Assembly (NCBI RefSeq): GCF_010500895.1
Contig: NZ_JAAAWO010000011.1
Location: forward strand, 103,044-167,043
Direction: 5' to 3'
Source of the DNA: Alteromonas genovensis
Lineage (GTDB): Bacteria > Pseudomonadota > Gammaproteobacteria > Enterobacterales > Alteromonadaceae
DNA length: 64,000 bases
Below are positions 57,179 through 64,000 of this stretch, piece after piece. Each line of letters starts with the position of its first letter. The first letter of the stretch is position 1. The position numbers and the translations under genes were made by a program. The notes beneath the pieces were generated by a model, which saw only the letters and a program-made list of their open reading frames with translations, was not told the DNA's origin and ran no database searches.

Positions 57179-57682
57179 CTACCAGCTATTCGATATGTAG
57201 GATGCTAAATCAAAAAAAGCATCTATTTTATCGCTGCGGCGATCCCAATTATCGTGTTTGTGAGGCATGCCTTTTATTTCTATTCTTTCATGCTGCTTCA
57301 TCAACTCGCAGCGTAACAGGGCACGCTCCTTTTCATTCAGCATAAGCGACTGTATTTTTTCGAGTTCACCGGTATCTAACCAAATAGCACCGCACCCTGG
57401 GCATTCGTCAATTTCCACCGCGTGCAAAGGGCTATAAAATCGCTGCAGCATCACTATGTCAGGGCACTTAGGGCAGCGTATGCGCTTGTTTTTCGACACC
57501 AACTCACAATGAAATTGGCTTAAATGATTAGCTAAATCGTTGCCTCTTTTATCTTGAGGGTTTTCAAAGTGACTCAGGGTATTATTTTCCAACAACACGC
57601 CGCCGCATGCTTCACTGTAATAAACGGGGACTTTGCCTACACTAACTTTTTTTAACGTGGTGTGCGTTCTAGGGCATTTCAT
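57179..57682 (-). CDS. TFIIB-type zinc-ribbon protein
   Basis: This 167-residue protein has two zf-TFIIB-like units: a degenerate one at residues 1-35 (C3 and C26, with EACGGVLLE) and a good one at 70-110 (CPKC...CPGCGAIWLDTGELEKI). Bacterial proteins with this fold are of unknown role. Its start overlaps the end of the small membrane protein gene by 14 bases and it precedes the MreB-like gene by 35 bases, so these are probably one transcript. Confidence 0.82.
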   Translation of the reverse strand: MKCPRTHTTLKKVSVGKVPVYYSEACGGVLLENNTLSHFENPQDKRGNDLANHLSQFHCELVSKNKRIRCPKCPDIVMLQRFYSPLHAVEIDECPGCGAIWLDTGELEKIQSLMLNEKERALLRCELMKQHERIEIKGMPHKHDNWDRRSDKIDAFFDLASYISNSW

Positions 57683-57917
57683 TTCTTAACATTTCCGTAC
57701 ATGCGGCATCATTTCTTAGTTGTTTAATGCAGCGAACTAAAACTGATATGGCTACAACCCCACCGCAAAGTACACCAACCTGAGCAAATGATATTTCTAT
57801 TGAGCCTACTGCATATAGACTACCGAGTGTTGAACCAAGTACAAACACCGCGGCAATAAACGCCACCGCAGCAATAACTAACAGTAACCAGGTTCCAGTT
57901 TTTTTCAAATTAGACAT
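57669..57917 (-). CDS. Small two-helix membrane protein
   Basis: From ATG 57917 this is an 82-residue protein (GGAAG lies six bases upstream) with two hydrophobic segments (GTWLLLVIAAVAFIAAVFVLG and the VGVLCGGVVAISVLV region). Earlier in-frame starts at 57962 or 57956 would overlap the lipoprotein gene and lack a site. It resembles no family I know. It overlaps the zinc-ribbon gene by 14 bases. Confidence 0.65.
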   Translation of the reverse strand: MSNLKKTGTWLLLVIAAVAFIAAVFVLGSTLGSLYAVGSIEISFAQVGVLCGGVVAISVLVRCIKQLRNDAACTEMLRNEMP

Positions 57918-57942
57918 ACTACTTCCACTATTTTTTTTATTA

Positions 57943-58404
57943 TTAAACAGGCTCATCAACAACTTTTAACTGCGCTATATCCATTAGCCTTATATGTGTT
58001 TGGTAATAGTATTTATCTGTGCGTTTACCTTCTGCCAAAAACGCTATCTTTACTCGCTGCGCTTTTCCTCTCACCACTATTTTTTTGCCGATAAAAAACT
58101 CTTGCGGAGGCATTTTATAATAAGCTGTGAGTTGCTTAATGACACGTGGGGGCAGGGCTACCGTTACAGCGCGCTGGTCGCGATAATCGGCTTCTGTATT
58201 AAGATAAACAAAGTGACCTTGGCTGCCTGCTGCAACTATGCGAAGGGTATACTCTCCAACAACACCTTTGGGAGCAGCGTTAGCAGCGGCTTCGATAATT
58301 TTCATTGAGTCAGTAAGGGGGTAAGTGGCAGTTGTGGGTGGCAACGTTGTGGAAGTGCAGCCTGCTAGAACAAAAGCTAGTAGTAAAAGAATGTTTTTCA
58401 TCAT
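57943..58404 (-). CDS. Putative lipoprotein with OB-like fold
   Basis: From the ATG at 58404 this 153-residue precursor has a short hydrophobic segment and a lipobox (AFVLAGC), predicting a lipid-anchored protein. The mature part (VVGEYTLRIVAAGSQGHFVYLNT, then IGKKIVVRGKAQRVKIAF) reads like an OB-fold tRNA-anti-like or single-stranded nucleic-acid-type barrel, which is tentative. An in-frame start 33 codons upstream gives no signal peptide. AGGGA precedes the ATG. Confidence 0.68.
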   Translation of the reverse strand: MMKNILLLLAFVLAGCTSTTLPPTTATYPLTDSMKIIEAAANAAPKGVVGEYTLRIVAAGSQGHFVYLNTEADYRDQRAVTVALPPRVIKQLTAYYKMPPQEFFIGKKIVVRGKAQRVKIAFLAEGKRTDKYYYQTHIRLMDIAQLKVVDEPV

Positions 58405-58477
58405 GAATTCCCTGAAAGTGCATGGCATATTAAATGCTGCTGAATGCGTATCCATTTTATGAGCGCGCTGCGCTACT

Positions 58478-58714
58478 TTATTTGCTTGCTTGGCTATTTG
58501 CAAAAAAATTGAAGAGTGAATAAATCACCAGCCCAAAACATGATACTGCCACAACCGCTGCTGGCACTGCCATTAGTAGTGAACCGTTATTCCAACCATA
58601 AATGGCCATCACGGTGCAGATTACAAACAAAGAGAATTCGATTAAAAATGACTCCCAAGCAAGCCGGTAATTAGAGTCAATGGGCCTAGCAAAAAAGTTA
58701 ACTTCAAACCCCAT
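58478..58714 (-). CDS. Small membrane protein
   Basis: From ATG 58714 (AAGGA eight bases upstream) this 78-residue protein has two hydrophobic segments (FLIEFSLFVICTVMAIYGW and the LLMAVPAAVVAVSCFG region) and no recognisable domain. It lies about 75 bases upstream of the lipoprotein gene in the same direction. Confidence 0.6.
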   Translation of the reverse strand: MGFEVNFFARPIDSNYRLAWESFLIEFSLFVICTVMAIYGWNNGSLLMAVPAAVVAVSCFGLVIYSLFNFFANSQASK

Positions 58715-58784
58715 TTTGCAATCCTTGTTTTTATATCCCAATTAAAGGGAGAGGGTAAACCTACAAGCCTACTATAGCGTATTG

Positions 58785-59210
58785 CTAAGATATTTCCGCT
58801 ATCATATTGAAAAAGCGTTCATCTTCACTTTGTATAACAAAACCATTTCTTTTATAAAGAGCAACCGCTGGGCTACTTTTAAACACCCTAAGTGTGAGGG
58901 TGGTTAACTTTGCATTTAACGCTCGCCTTTTAGCCTCATTTACCGATGCGCTGCCAATGCCTTTGTTTTTTGCCGAGTCAATAATCTGTAAATCTCGTAA
59001 AACACAATAGTCATCATCGAATTGCAATCGCATTACGCCAACAAGCTGTTGCTGAAATATGATGTCATAGTTTTCAAGTTCTAATGTTGCCTCAAATACT
59101 TTCGACACGTCCCACTCTGGGGCGAATTGCTGGTAATAAACTCGCATGTTGTCAAAAGTGATACCAGCAGCTCGCGTTAAATCTGCAGTGCGTACAAATG
59201 AGATATTCAT
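58785..59210 (-). CDS. GNAT-family N-acetyltransferase
   Basis: This 141-residue protein shows the GNAT core: a VGVMRLQFDDDYCVLRDLQI strand pair, an acetyl-CoA loop (KNKGIGSASVNEAKRRA) and the C-terminal YKRNGF motif. The ATG at 59210 has GGAG nearby and begins MNISFVRTADL. The acceptor is unknown; GNAT genes are common in mobile or accessory DNA. Confidence 0.85.
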   Translation of the reverse strand: MNISFVRTADLTRAAGITFDNMRVYYQQFAPEWDVSKVFEATLELENYDIIFQQQLVGVMRLQFDDDYCVLRDLQIIDSAKNKGIGSASVNEAKRRALNAKLTTLTLRVFKSSPAVALYKRNGFVIQSEDERFFNMIAEIS

Positions 59211-59316
59211 CGAGTACTCCATTCCTCAAACTTCTAAAGCAGGTGCGAAGGGCATAACAGCGCACGCTATTCGAGTGAACGCGCTATTGAAAATCTTAAA
59301 AGCATTAATAGGTGTA

Positions 59317-59526
59317 TTATACGGCGTGCTTTTTCGAAGCTAGAATACTCGCCGTTGCTAATGTGGTGCCTATGAGCATGCCCACAAAACTAAATATTAA
59401 TCCGGCTTCTTGCCCAGATAGGGCACCAGACTTTAACTCGGCAGAAACAGGGGAGAGCCCAAGGTAAGCGCCGACCGCACAACCCAAAACGCTGAACGAC
59501 AGGCCAAGTTTTGTTCCTAGTTTCAT
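59317..59526 (-). CDS. Small two-helix membrane protein
   Basis: This 69-residue protein from ATG 59526 has two hydrophobic stretches (LGLSFSVLGCAVGAYLGL and IFSFVGMLIGTTLATASIL). Its 12-base leader AAGGATTTTTGA is identical to that of the DUF6624 gene, at the same distance from the ATG. The family is unknown. Confidence 0.6.
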   Translation of the reverse strand: MKLGTKLGLSFSVLGCAVGAYLGLSPVSAELKSGALSGQEAGLIFSFVGMLIGTTLATASILASKKHAV

Positions 59527-59559
59527 AATCAAAAATCCTTATTATTTTAAATTATCTGT

Positions 59560-59622
59560 TTTGTATAACGAGCCCATACAAAGTGCTAATGCCGGGTTAG
59601 TTTTTCCACGAGTACGTGGAAA
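59560..59622. other. Pair of hairpins, attC-like arrangement
   Basis: Two stems lie side by side: TTTGTAT/ATACAAA (loop AACGAGCCC) and TTTCCACG/CGTGGAAA (loop AGTA). On the minus strand the region from CGCTAAC to CGTTATAC has the end-motif style of an integron attC site. Pairing of the outer arms is poor, so this remains tentative. Confidence 0.3.
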
Positions 59623-59635
59623 TGTTGTTAGCGCT

Positions 59636-60232
59636 CTAGTTCAAGTCTATTTCTGGATGGTCTTTTATGCCATACATTGTTTCTAAGAGCTTTTTATAAT
59701 ATTCCATCGGCGGCATATTCATTTCGGCCCTTCTTTTATCCACTAAATCTTTGTCAGAAATAGGCATAAACGTAACTTCACCGTTTTTTATCTCTGCTTG
59801 CGTGCCATAGATTTGCGCTTTGTTCATGTGGATTAGAACTCGATCGGTTAATAGGGCGACTTCTTGCCCCGATACGCCCTCGTTATTTAAGTACGAGTTT
59901 TTTAATATAGGAAGCATGTTTTCTTGAAACTGTTTATCAGGGGAGTGCTGAATAATAAGAAATGCAGCGCTTATACCGTCTCTTCCGACTTCTTTTTCTG
60001 TAAACCATTGGCGGTCGCTCAATATTGCTTTGAGTGCTTCCGTATTGTCATGGTCTACCTTTGATAACTGGGCACGAAGTTCTTTAGGGGCTTTATCCCA
60101 ACCGGCTTCTCCCAATTGGTTGCGAAGCAACTGATCTAACTCTGCCATTTCAATAAGCTGAGTTTGCAATGGTTCGTTTGTCGCTGCAGAAGATAAAAAT
60201 GAAATGAAGAAAAGTAAAACGAGTAAACGCAT
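59636..60232 (-). CDS. DUF6624 exported protein
   Basis: From ATG 60232 this 198-residue precursor has a signal peptide (MRLLVLLFFISFLSSAA) and matches DUF6624: VDHDNTEALKAIL, DGISAAFLIIQHSPDKQFQENMLP, LLTDRVLIHMNKAQIYGTQ and RRAEMNMPPMEYY. The role of this family is unknown. An in-frame ATG further upstream lies before the ribosome site and is rejected. Confidence 0.8.
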   Translation of the reverse strand: MRLLVLLFFISFLSSAATNEPLQTQLIEMAELDQLLRNQLGEAGWDKAPKELRAQLSKVDHDNTEALKAILSDRQWFTEKEVGRDGISAAFLIIQHSPDKQFQENMLPILKNSYLNNEGVSGQEVALLTDRVLIHMNKAQIYGTQAEIKNGEVTFMPISDKDLVDKRRAEMNMPPMEYYKKLLETMYGIKDHPEIDLN

Positions 60233-60289
60233 GGTCAAAAATCCTTTTCCTGATAACCCCATCAAAATTTTTTACGCTAACTATTGCAC

Positions 60290-60493
60290 CTAATTAGAGG
60301 AGGCTGGCTTCTTAAGTGTTGATAGTAACGCTATGGCCAAACCTATGCCAAGACCAAGTGCTAGGCCACTTGCTATGTCTGAGCTAGCACCTAATATGCT
60401 TTGAGATTCTCTCACATTCGAAATCCAAAAAGACAACATGAAAGCAATGCTCACGACTGCTGGTATAAGAACAACTTTACTTTTATTAGTCAT
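60290..60493 (-). CDS. Small two-helix membrane protein
   Basis: This 67-residue protein has two hydrophobic segments (VVLIPAVVSIAFMLSFWI and IASGLALGLGIGLAIALL) and no known domain. A short lysine-rich tail follows. It is one of several similar-sized membrane proteins in this stretch. Confidence 0.55.
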   Translation of the reverse strand: MTNKSKVVLIPAVVSIAFMLSFWISNVRESQSILGASSDIASGLALGLGIGLAIALLSTLKKPASSN

Positions 60494-60628
60494 ATTATTT
60501 CCCTATTTATACAAAAATAATTATGTTGATAACATCATACCTGCTTTCCCAAGTGAAGCTGTATTTTGTTACCTTGGTGTTTTAACTTGCTAAAGCTTAG
60601 CTTCTATCGCACATATTACATTTACTCG

Positions 60629-60958
60629 TTAGCAGTCAACTTCGATAACCATCGCGTGTGGAAAAACTTTTTTCGCTTTAACAAATAAGTTGTGAGCAAG
60701 CGCTTTTCGAGGAGCATGGATATCTAAAGCGTTATCGCTTTTATTGAAAAGACTTACGCAGTTGCCTGCTAATTGAATCTTCACTACAGAGCTCTTTGGT
60801 AACGTTTTACTTCCAATAACTGAATAGTTTACGCAAATGCTATTACCGAAATCTTAGAGCACCTTATCGGGCTCATAATTTCCAATTTTCATGTATCGCA
60901 ATACGGCTAGTATTATCACGATTGAAAAAGCAAAAATCCAAATATACAAAATGTCCAT
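60629..60958 (-). pseudogene. Membrane-anchored ORF with an in-frame stop at codon 35
   Basis: An ATG at 60958 with GGTGA five bases upstream opens a frame of 109 codons that reads MDILYIWIFAFSIVIILAVL plus a short tail, meets TAA at 60854-60856, and then continues without further stops to TAA at 60629. The second half (GNSICVNYSVIGS, then KALAHNLFVKAKKVFPHAMV) has protein-like composition and no good start of its own. It is either a nonsense-mutated gene or a 34-residue small protein plus a remnant. Confidence 0.5.
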
Positions 60959-61037
60959 GAAGTCACCGTTTATTTGCTAAATTACGTGGCATGGCAAAAC
61001 TGAGCAAACGGTTAGTAGTCGCGAGCTTGATGGCTTA

Positions 61038-61886
61038 TTATGTTTTGACAAATTTAAATTCAGCATTTCCTTTTCTTAGAAAATAAAACGCCACGCAGGT
61101 TGCCACAGTGGCTATCACAGCTCCAAACTCATCTATATACCAAGCAGAGTTTGCGTTCGTTATTGTAATGGGCGTGAATAACTTTTGTATGAATATATTC
61201 GAGCTGGCATGGTAAATAACTGCAGGCCAAAGGCTATTCGTTTTTAGACGAAAGTAAGCCATAATTATCCCCGAGGCAGTTATAAAAACGGAGAACACAA
61301 ACAGCTGATAAAATAACGGCGTTACGTCGTTACCATATAGCCCTAGAATAATTAGTGGCCAGTGAAAAAATGCCCAAGTAAATCCACTTACCACTCCAAC
61401 GCCTGTAAAAGACATTGTTTTAGCAAGCTCCGGTACCAGAAAGCCTCGCCAACCAATCTCTTCACCTAGAATAGACGGCAATGAAACAATAAAACTAATA
61501 GTTGCAATCATTCCGCAATGAAAGAGAAATATAGCTAGATCATTCCAATGGCCTAAGTTATAGCTTTCCTTTTTATTTGACAGAAAATCAACATTATAAA
61601 ATTCGCCGAATCCACACGCCCATATAATTACATAAGAAATGAGTGCAATAATTAAAGGCAATAAATAGCTTATACCTTGATGTTTCCACTTGCCCCATTG
61701 CCAACCAAGGCTTGATAAATTACGTTTTCTTAAGAGGCAAGTAACCAATGTAGCAGCGCCAACTGACAACATCAGTGGAGTCGCTTGACCCATTCGATAA
61801 ATCAGCCAATAGCCTAAAATATAAAAAGCTACAACCAATAGCAAAAAAGTCGCTAGCGTTAACGTGGTGTCTTTAGAATTTTTCAA
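61038..61886 (-). CDS. CPBP-family intramembrane protease
   Basis: This membrane protein has about eight hydrophobic helices and the CPBP/CAAX-protease-like motifs GEEIGWRGFLVPEL (Glu-Glu pair and Arg) and FTWAFFHWPLIILG (His), the predicted metal-site residues. Related proteins are prenyl proteases or bacteriocin self-immunity proteins. I favour a TTG at 61886 with AGAGG five bases upstream; a TTG at 61964 would add 26 residues and has no good site. Confidence 0.8.
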   Translation of the reverse strand: MKNSKDTTLTLATFLLLVVAFYILGYWLIYRMGQATPLMLSVGAATLVTCLLRKRNLSSLGWQWGKWKHQGISYLLPLIIALISYVIIWACGFGEFYNVDFLSNKKESYNLGHWNDLAIFLFHCGMIATISFIVSLPSILGEEIGWRGFLVPELAKTMSFTGVGVVSGFTWAFFHWPLIILGLYGNDVTPLFYQLFVFSVFITASGIIMAYFRLKTNSLWPAVIYHASSNIFIQKLFTPITITNANSAWYIDEFGAVIATVATCVAFYFLRKGNAEFKFVKT

Positions 61887-61975
61887 TAGGGCCTCTAACT
61901 GGCTAAATGAATAACATAGCTTGTAAAAGGGTAGGCTGGAGGCTAGATACCTCTGACTATCCAATTAAATACCAT

Positions 61976-62572
61976 TTATGCCATGCCAACATAATTTGGA
62001 TGAGTGGCAATTCTGTCAATCCACACTTGTATGGCTGGGTAATTAGAAAGAGTAAATCCACCTTCTTCGGCTACATGAGTATAGCCGTATAGCGAAATGT
62101 CAGCGGTAGTTAGTTGCTCGCCTGCTAAATATGGTGTTTCTTTAAGTTGAGCTTCCATGACTGATAGAGCTTTACTGCCGCCTTCCTGCTTTGATTCATA
62201 ATCGGCTCGGCGATCTTCAGGTAGCCCTAAGTATTTGGCAATAAAGCGCGCTACTGCAATAAACGGTTCATGGCTGTACTGCTCAAAAAACTGCCACTGT
62301 TGAACTTTAGCGAGATCAAAGCTGTCTTTTGGCAGTAACGCACTTCCAATAGCCAAATAGTTCAAAATGGCATTAGATTCAAAAAGGCAGCGCCCATCAG
62401 GTAGTTCAAGCAATGGAATTTTACCATTTGGATTTCTAACCAAAAAATCAGAGGTTTGCGTTCCGCCAGCAAGAATATCAACATGAACCCACTCATGCTC
62501 AATTTCTAAGAGTGAGCATAACAATTTTACTTTGTAACAATTTCCGGATTGTATATCACCGTAGATTTTCAC
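61976..62572 (-). CDS. Glutathione S-transferase family protein
   Basis: This 198-residue protein has the thioredoxin-like N-terminal domain (MKIYGDIQSGNCYKVKLLCSLL, with the NGKIPLLELPDGRCLFESNAI glutathione-binding segment) and the all-helical C-terminal domain (LTTADISLYGYTHVAEEGGF). It probably conjugates or reduces with glutathione. The start is GTG at 62572 with AAGGAG five bases upstream. Confidence 0.9.
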   Translation of the reverse strand: MKIYGDIQSGNCYKVKLLCSLLEIEHEWVHVDILAGGTQTSDFLVRNPNGKIPLLELPDGRCLFESNAILNYLAIGSALLPKDSFDLAKVQQWQFFEQYSHEPFIAVARFIAKYLGLPEDRRADYESKQEGGSKALSVMEAQLKETPYLAGEQLTTADISLYGYTHVAEEGGFTLSNYPAIQVWIDRIATHPNYVGMA

Positions 62573-62607
62573 GTACTCTCCTTATAGCATTTAATATAAA
62601 GCAAACG

Positions 62608-62638
62608 GGCGACGAGCCGCGCAGCGGCTTGGCGTGCC
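62608..62638. other. GC-rich imperfect hairpin
   Basis: AGCCGC-GCA-GCGGCT forms an inner stem, and GGC/GCC with ACG/CGT extend it with one bulged G and a TGG bulge. It is strikingly GC-rich in an AT-rich gap between a small exported protein and the GST gene. It resembles a REP or a degenerate attC core. Confidence 0.4.
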
Positions 62639-62646
62639 AGCCTATC

Positions 62647-62961
62647 TTACTCACTTGCTCCACGAATCTTTTCGTTAGCTACTTCTAGCATTATGAGAAC
62701 CTCACACGGCGAGTATTGTTCAAGTAGAGAAACAGATCTATAGTTTATCCACTCCGATATAGGGTCGAATTTATCTTTTCTTTTGAATGTAAGATTTTTG
62801 AGCTGTACTAGACATTCCCCCTGGAGCTTCGCACTCCCTATTTCGTTTGTGCTAAGCCCGAAACGTCCGTGGTTTTTAGCAACATCTTTATACATGTCTG
62901 ATATTGCAAATGAGCTATAACAAGCAACAGTACCTAGGAGTAAATAGGTAATCATTTTCAT
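62647..62961 (-). CDS. Small exported protein
   Basis: This 104-residue precursor has a signal peptide (MKMITYLLLGTVACYSSFAI) and a mature part with two cysteines (GECLVQLK and YSPCEVLI). It has no family I recognise. A second ATG is two codons downstream. Confidence 0.55.
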   Translation of the reverse strand: MKMITYLLLGTVACYSSFAISDMYKDVAKNHGRFGLSTNEIGSAKLQGECLVQLKNLTFKRKDKFDPISEWINYRSVSLLEQYSPCEVLIMLEVANEKIRGASE

Positions 62962-63106
62962 TGGTTACTGCCTATATTGGTGAATAACTTTTAAATAAAG
63001 GAAGATAGCGGGTAGGGCATAGTAGCCCCTGCGTAACAACGTCCTATTGATTGAAAAAAAGGTAACACCCAACTTTGTGCACCAGCTACAACGTGAACGA
63101 CAAGAG

Positions 63107-63469
63107 TTATTTACTAGCTTCGACTTTGTTAAACATTTTTGGTAAACGCCAACTAACAAGCGTTGATAGTGCAAATAATACAGCAATAGTAAGATACCAG
63201 TACTCTTGGGTGAGGCCGATAAGCTTTACACTATTATCTGTAAGGAAATATGTAATAAAAGCAGCAAGCAAAATGTGCTGAATCTTTAAGGGTTGTTTGT
63301 GTGAGCGCTGACCGATAAAGAAGCCAACACCAGCAGGAATACCACACATGAAAAACACTAAAAAGTACGCAGCAATACTTTCTTGTTTAGCGGGTGAAGT
63401 AAGACTAAATAGAACAGCAATTGCTGCAACAGCTAAACCAAAAATCCATGCATTTCTATCTATTGCCAT
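63107..63469 (-). CDS. Four-helix small membrane protein
   Basis: This 120-residue protein has four hydrophobic segments (WIFGLAVAAIAVLFSLT, AAYFLVFFMCGIPAGVGFFI, HILLAAFITYFLT and YLTIAVLFALSTLVSW) and no known domain. AAGGAG sits seven bases before the ATG. It lies in the accessory stretch, 55 bases after the truncated gene. Confidence 0.62.
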   Translation of the reverse strand: MAIDRNAWIFGLAVAAIAVLFSLTSPAKQESIAAYFLVFFMCGIPAGVGFFIGQRSHKQPLKIQHILLAAFITYFLTDNSVKLIGLTQEYWYLTIAVLFALSTLVSWRLPKMFNKVEASK

Positions 63470-63524
63470 AAAGATCTCCTTGGCAGTTAACGCTCAATAT
63501 AACTTTTGATATACATTCGGGTAT

Positions 63525-63879
63525 TTACATTCGCTGCCAACGTGTCGGGTACTGACTTTTAAACACAATATTGAAGTATTCTTCAGAATCAAGGTTTCCA
63601 CTCTTAACCATTGAGAAAAAATAAACTGCTGCGCAAAGCGAACAGGTTAAGTATATGCAGCAAATTAGTAATAGTATGCCAAAACCAAAAACCGAGTACA
63701 CAACTTGGTCGCTATACTCCCTCAATGGTGTTTCAAGGTTTACACCAAACACTGGAAGAGCTTTCACAAACAACAAATAAGCGATGACCCCTCCCAAAAT
63801 ACATCCAGTAATACCAACTTTTGCCGACTTTTCATAAAAATACGGTTTCAGATTAAGTTGGCTCTTTATCGCTTTAATC
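63525..63879 (-). pseudogene. Membrane-protein gene truncated at its 5' end by IS66
   Basis: From TTG 63797 the 90-residue ORF has two helices (VIAYLLFVKALPVFGV and VYSVFGFGILLLICCIYLTC). The same frame stays open upstream and reads TIKAIKSQLNLKPYFYEKSA, then KVGITGCILGG, protein-like sequence that continues to the apparent IS66 end near 63880 with no start codon. The original 5' end is therefore displaced or lost. Expression could still come from the TTG. Confidence 0.6.
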
Positions 63880-64000
63880 GTATCCGTCCGGCAATCTCAC
63901 CTAGCGCTTAGCAAATTGCCATGGTAGTAGTTGCTCGATATCGGCGTCGGGCCGACTGAGTTCATCAAGGCAGGTCATCACATACTCGAATACCTTGAGG
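63880..64000 (-). mobile_element. End of an IS66-family element
   Basis: The region holds the end of an IS66-type transposase (see next entry) followed by about 20 bases of likely terminal repeat. On the plus strand it begins GTATCCGTCCGGCAATCTCAC, close in style to the GTAA-type ends of this family. The next eight bases outward, CTTTAATC, could be one copy of the 8-bp target duplication that IS66 makes. The other end lies outside the window. Confidence 0.6.
63901..64000 (-). CDS. tnpC: IS66 transposase TnpC, C-terminal fragment (cut by window end)
   Basis: The last 32 codons of a transposase are visible and end DADIEQLLPWQFAKR. The acidic residue pair followed by LLPW is typical of IS66 TnpC, the DDE transposase that acts with TnpA and TnpB. 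The rest of the gene is beyond the window edge, so whether the element is intact is unknown. Confidence 0.7.
   Translation of the reverse strand, partial: LKVFEYVMTCLDELSRPDADIEQLLPWQFAKR

Noticed and set aside
62965..63186. A 73-codon minus-strand ORF
   Set aside because: It overlaps the end of the four-helix membrane protein in another frame and has many rare-looking Cys/Arg runs; likely a shadow frame.
1..64000. rRNA, tRNA, CRISPR arrays, prophage or secretion-system genes
   Set aside because: I saw none; no clover-leaf-like CCA ends, no spaced identical repeats and no phage structural genes.

Overview
The window reads as a chromosomal segment of a marine gammaproteobacterium, most likely Alteromonas or a close relative. 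The support is the moderate AT bias, conserved neighbourhoods such as tmk-holB-tatD, alaA-yfbR-dgt, and ybfF/fldA followed nearby by fur, and lineage-typical small families (DUF2788, DUF3718, DUF2189). This assignment comes from gene content only; no 16S gene is present. I found no rRNA, tRNA or CRISPR array.

Layout. 1-2.5 kb: end of tmk, holB, a TatD-family nuclease and an FMN-binding protein. 2.6-10 kb: mixed single genes, including an NAD(P)-binding protein, a tandem pair of solute-binding modules that looks split by a frameshift, a YchJ protein, a SulA-like protein behind two LexA boxes, and the msrP-msrQ repair pair. 10-16 kb: an RDD membrane protein, the operon alaA-yfbR-dgt, a DUF2189 membrane protein and a small DUF3718 secreted protein. 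16-24 kb: an efflux operon with one lipoprotein adaptor and two different RND pumps. 24-29 kb: OsmC, a CvfB-like RNA-binding protein, and a 5-oxoprolinase operon pxpABC joined to a D-amino-acid-transaminase-like gene. 29-34 kb: fur, a chemoreceptor, flavodoxin, a DUF2788 protein, YbfF and an H-NS-like protein. 34-38 kb: electron-transfer flavoprotein genes (ETF-QO divergent from etfBA) with a shared palindromic control region. 38.5-45 kb: a second adaptor/RND pair followed by a prolyl-oligopeptidase lipoprotein. 45-54.7 kb: a TonB receptor, a GlxA-type AraC regulator divergent from an acyl-CoA dehydrogenase, two SDR dehydrogenases, YaiI and an iron alcohol dehydrogenase; this looks like a catabolic locus of unknown substrate.

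54.7-64 kb is different in character. Every gene is on the minus strand, most are short and many are of unknown function, and several are damaged: a 34-codon remnant of an XRE regulator, an ORF with an in-frame stop, and a membrane-protein gene cut at its 5' end by an IS66-family element that runs off the window. I read this as an accessory region. Its most unusual gene encodes a protein that resembles only the N-terminal half of the bacterial actin MreB, lacks recognisable nucleotide-binding motifs, and ends in a transmembrane anchor. It sits in a short co-oriented string with a TFIIB-type zinc-ribbon protein, a small membrane protein and an OB-like lipoprotein. That string is the best candidate here for an undescribed system, but its function is unknown.

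Regulation that can be read directly includes the paired LexA boxes before the SulA-like gene, two palindromes between ETF-QO and etfB, a near-perfect 30-bp inverted repeat between the AraC gene and the acyl-CoA dehydrogenase, and several clear intrinsic terminators.
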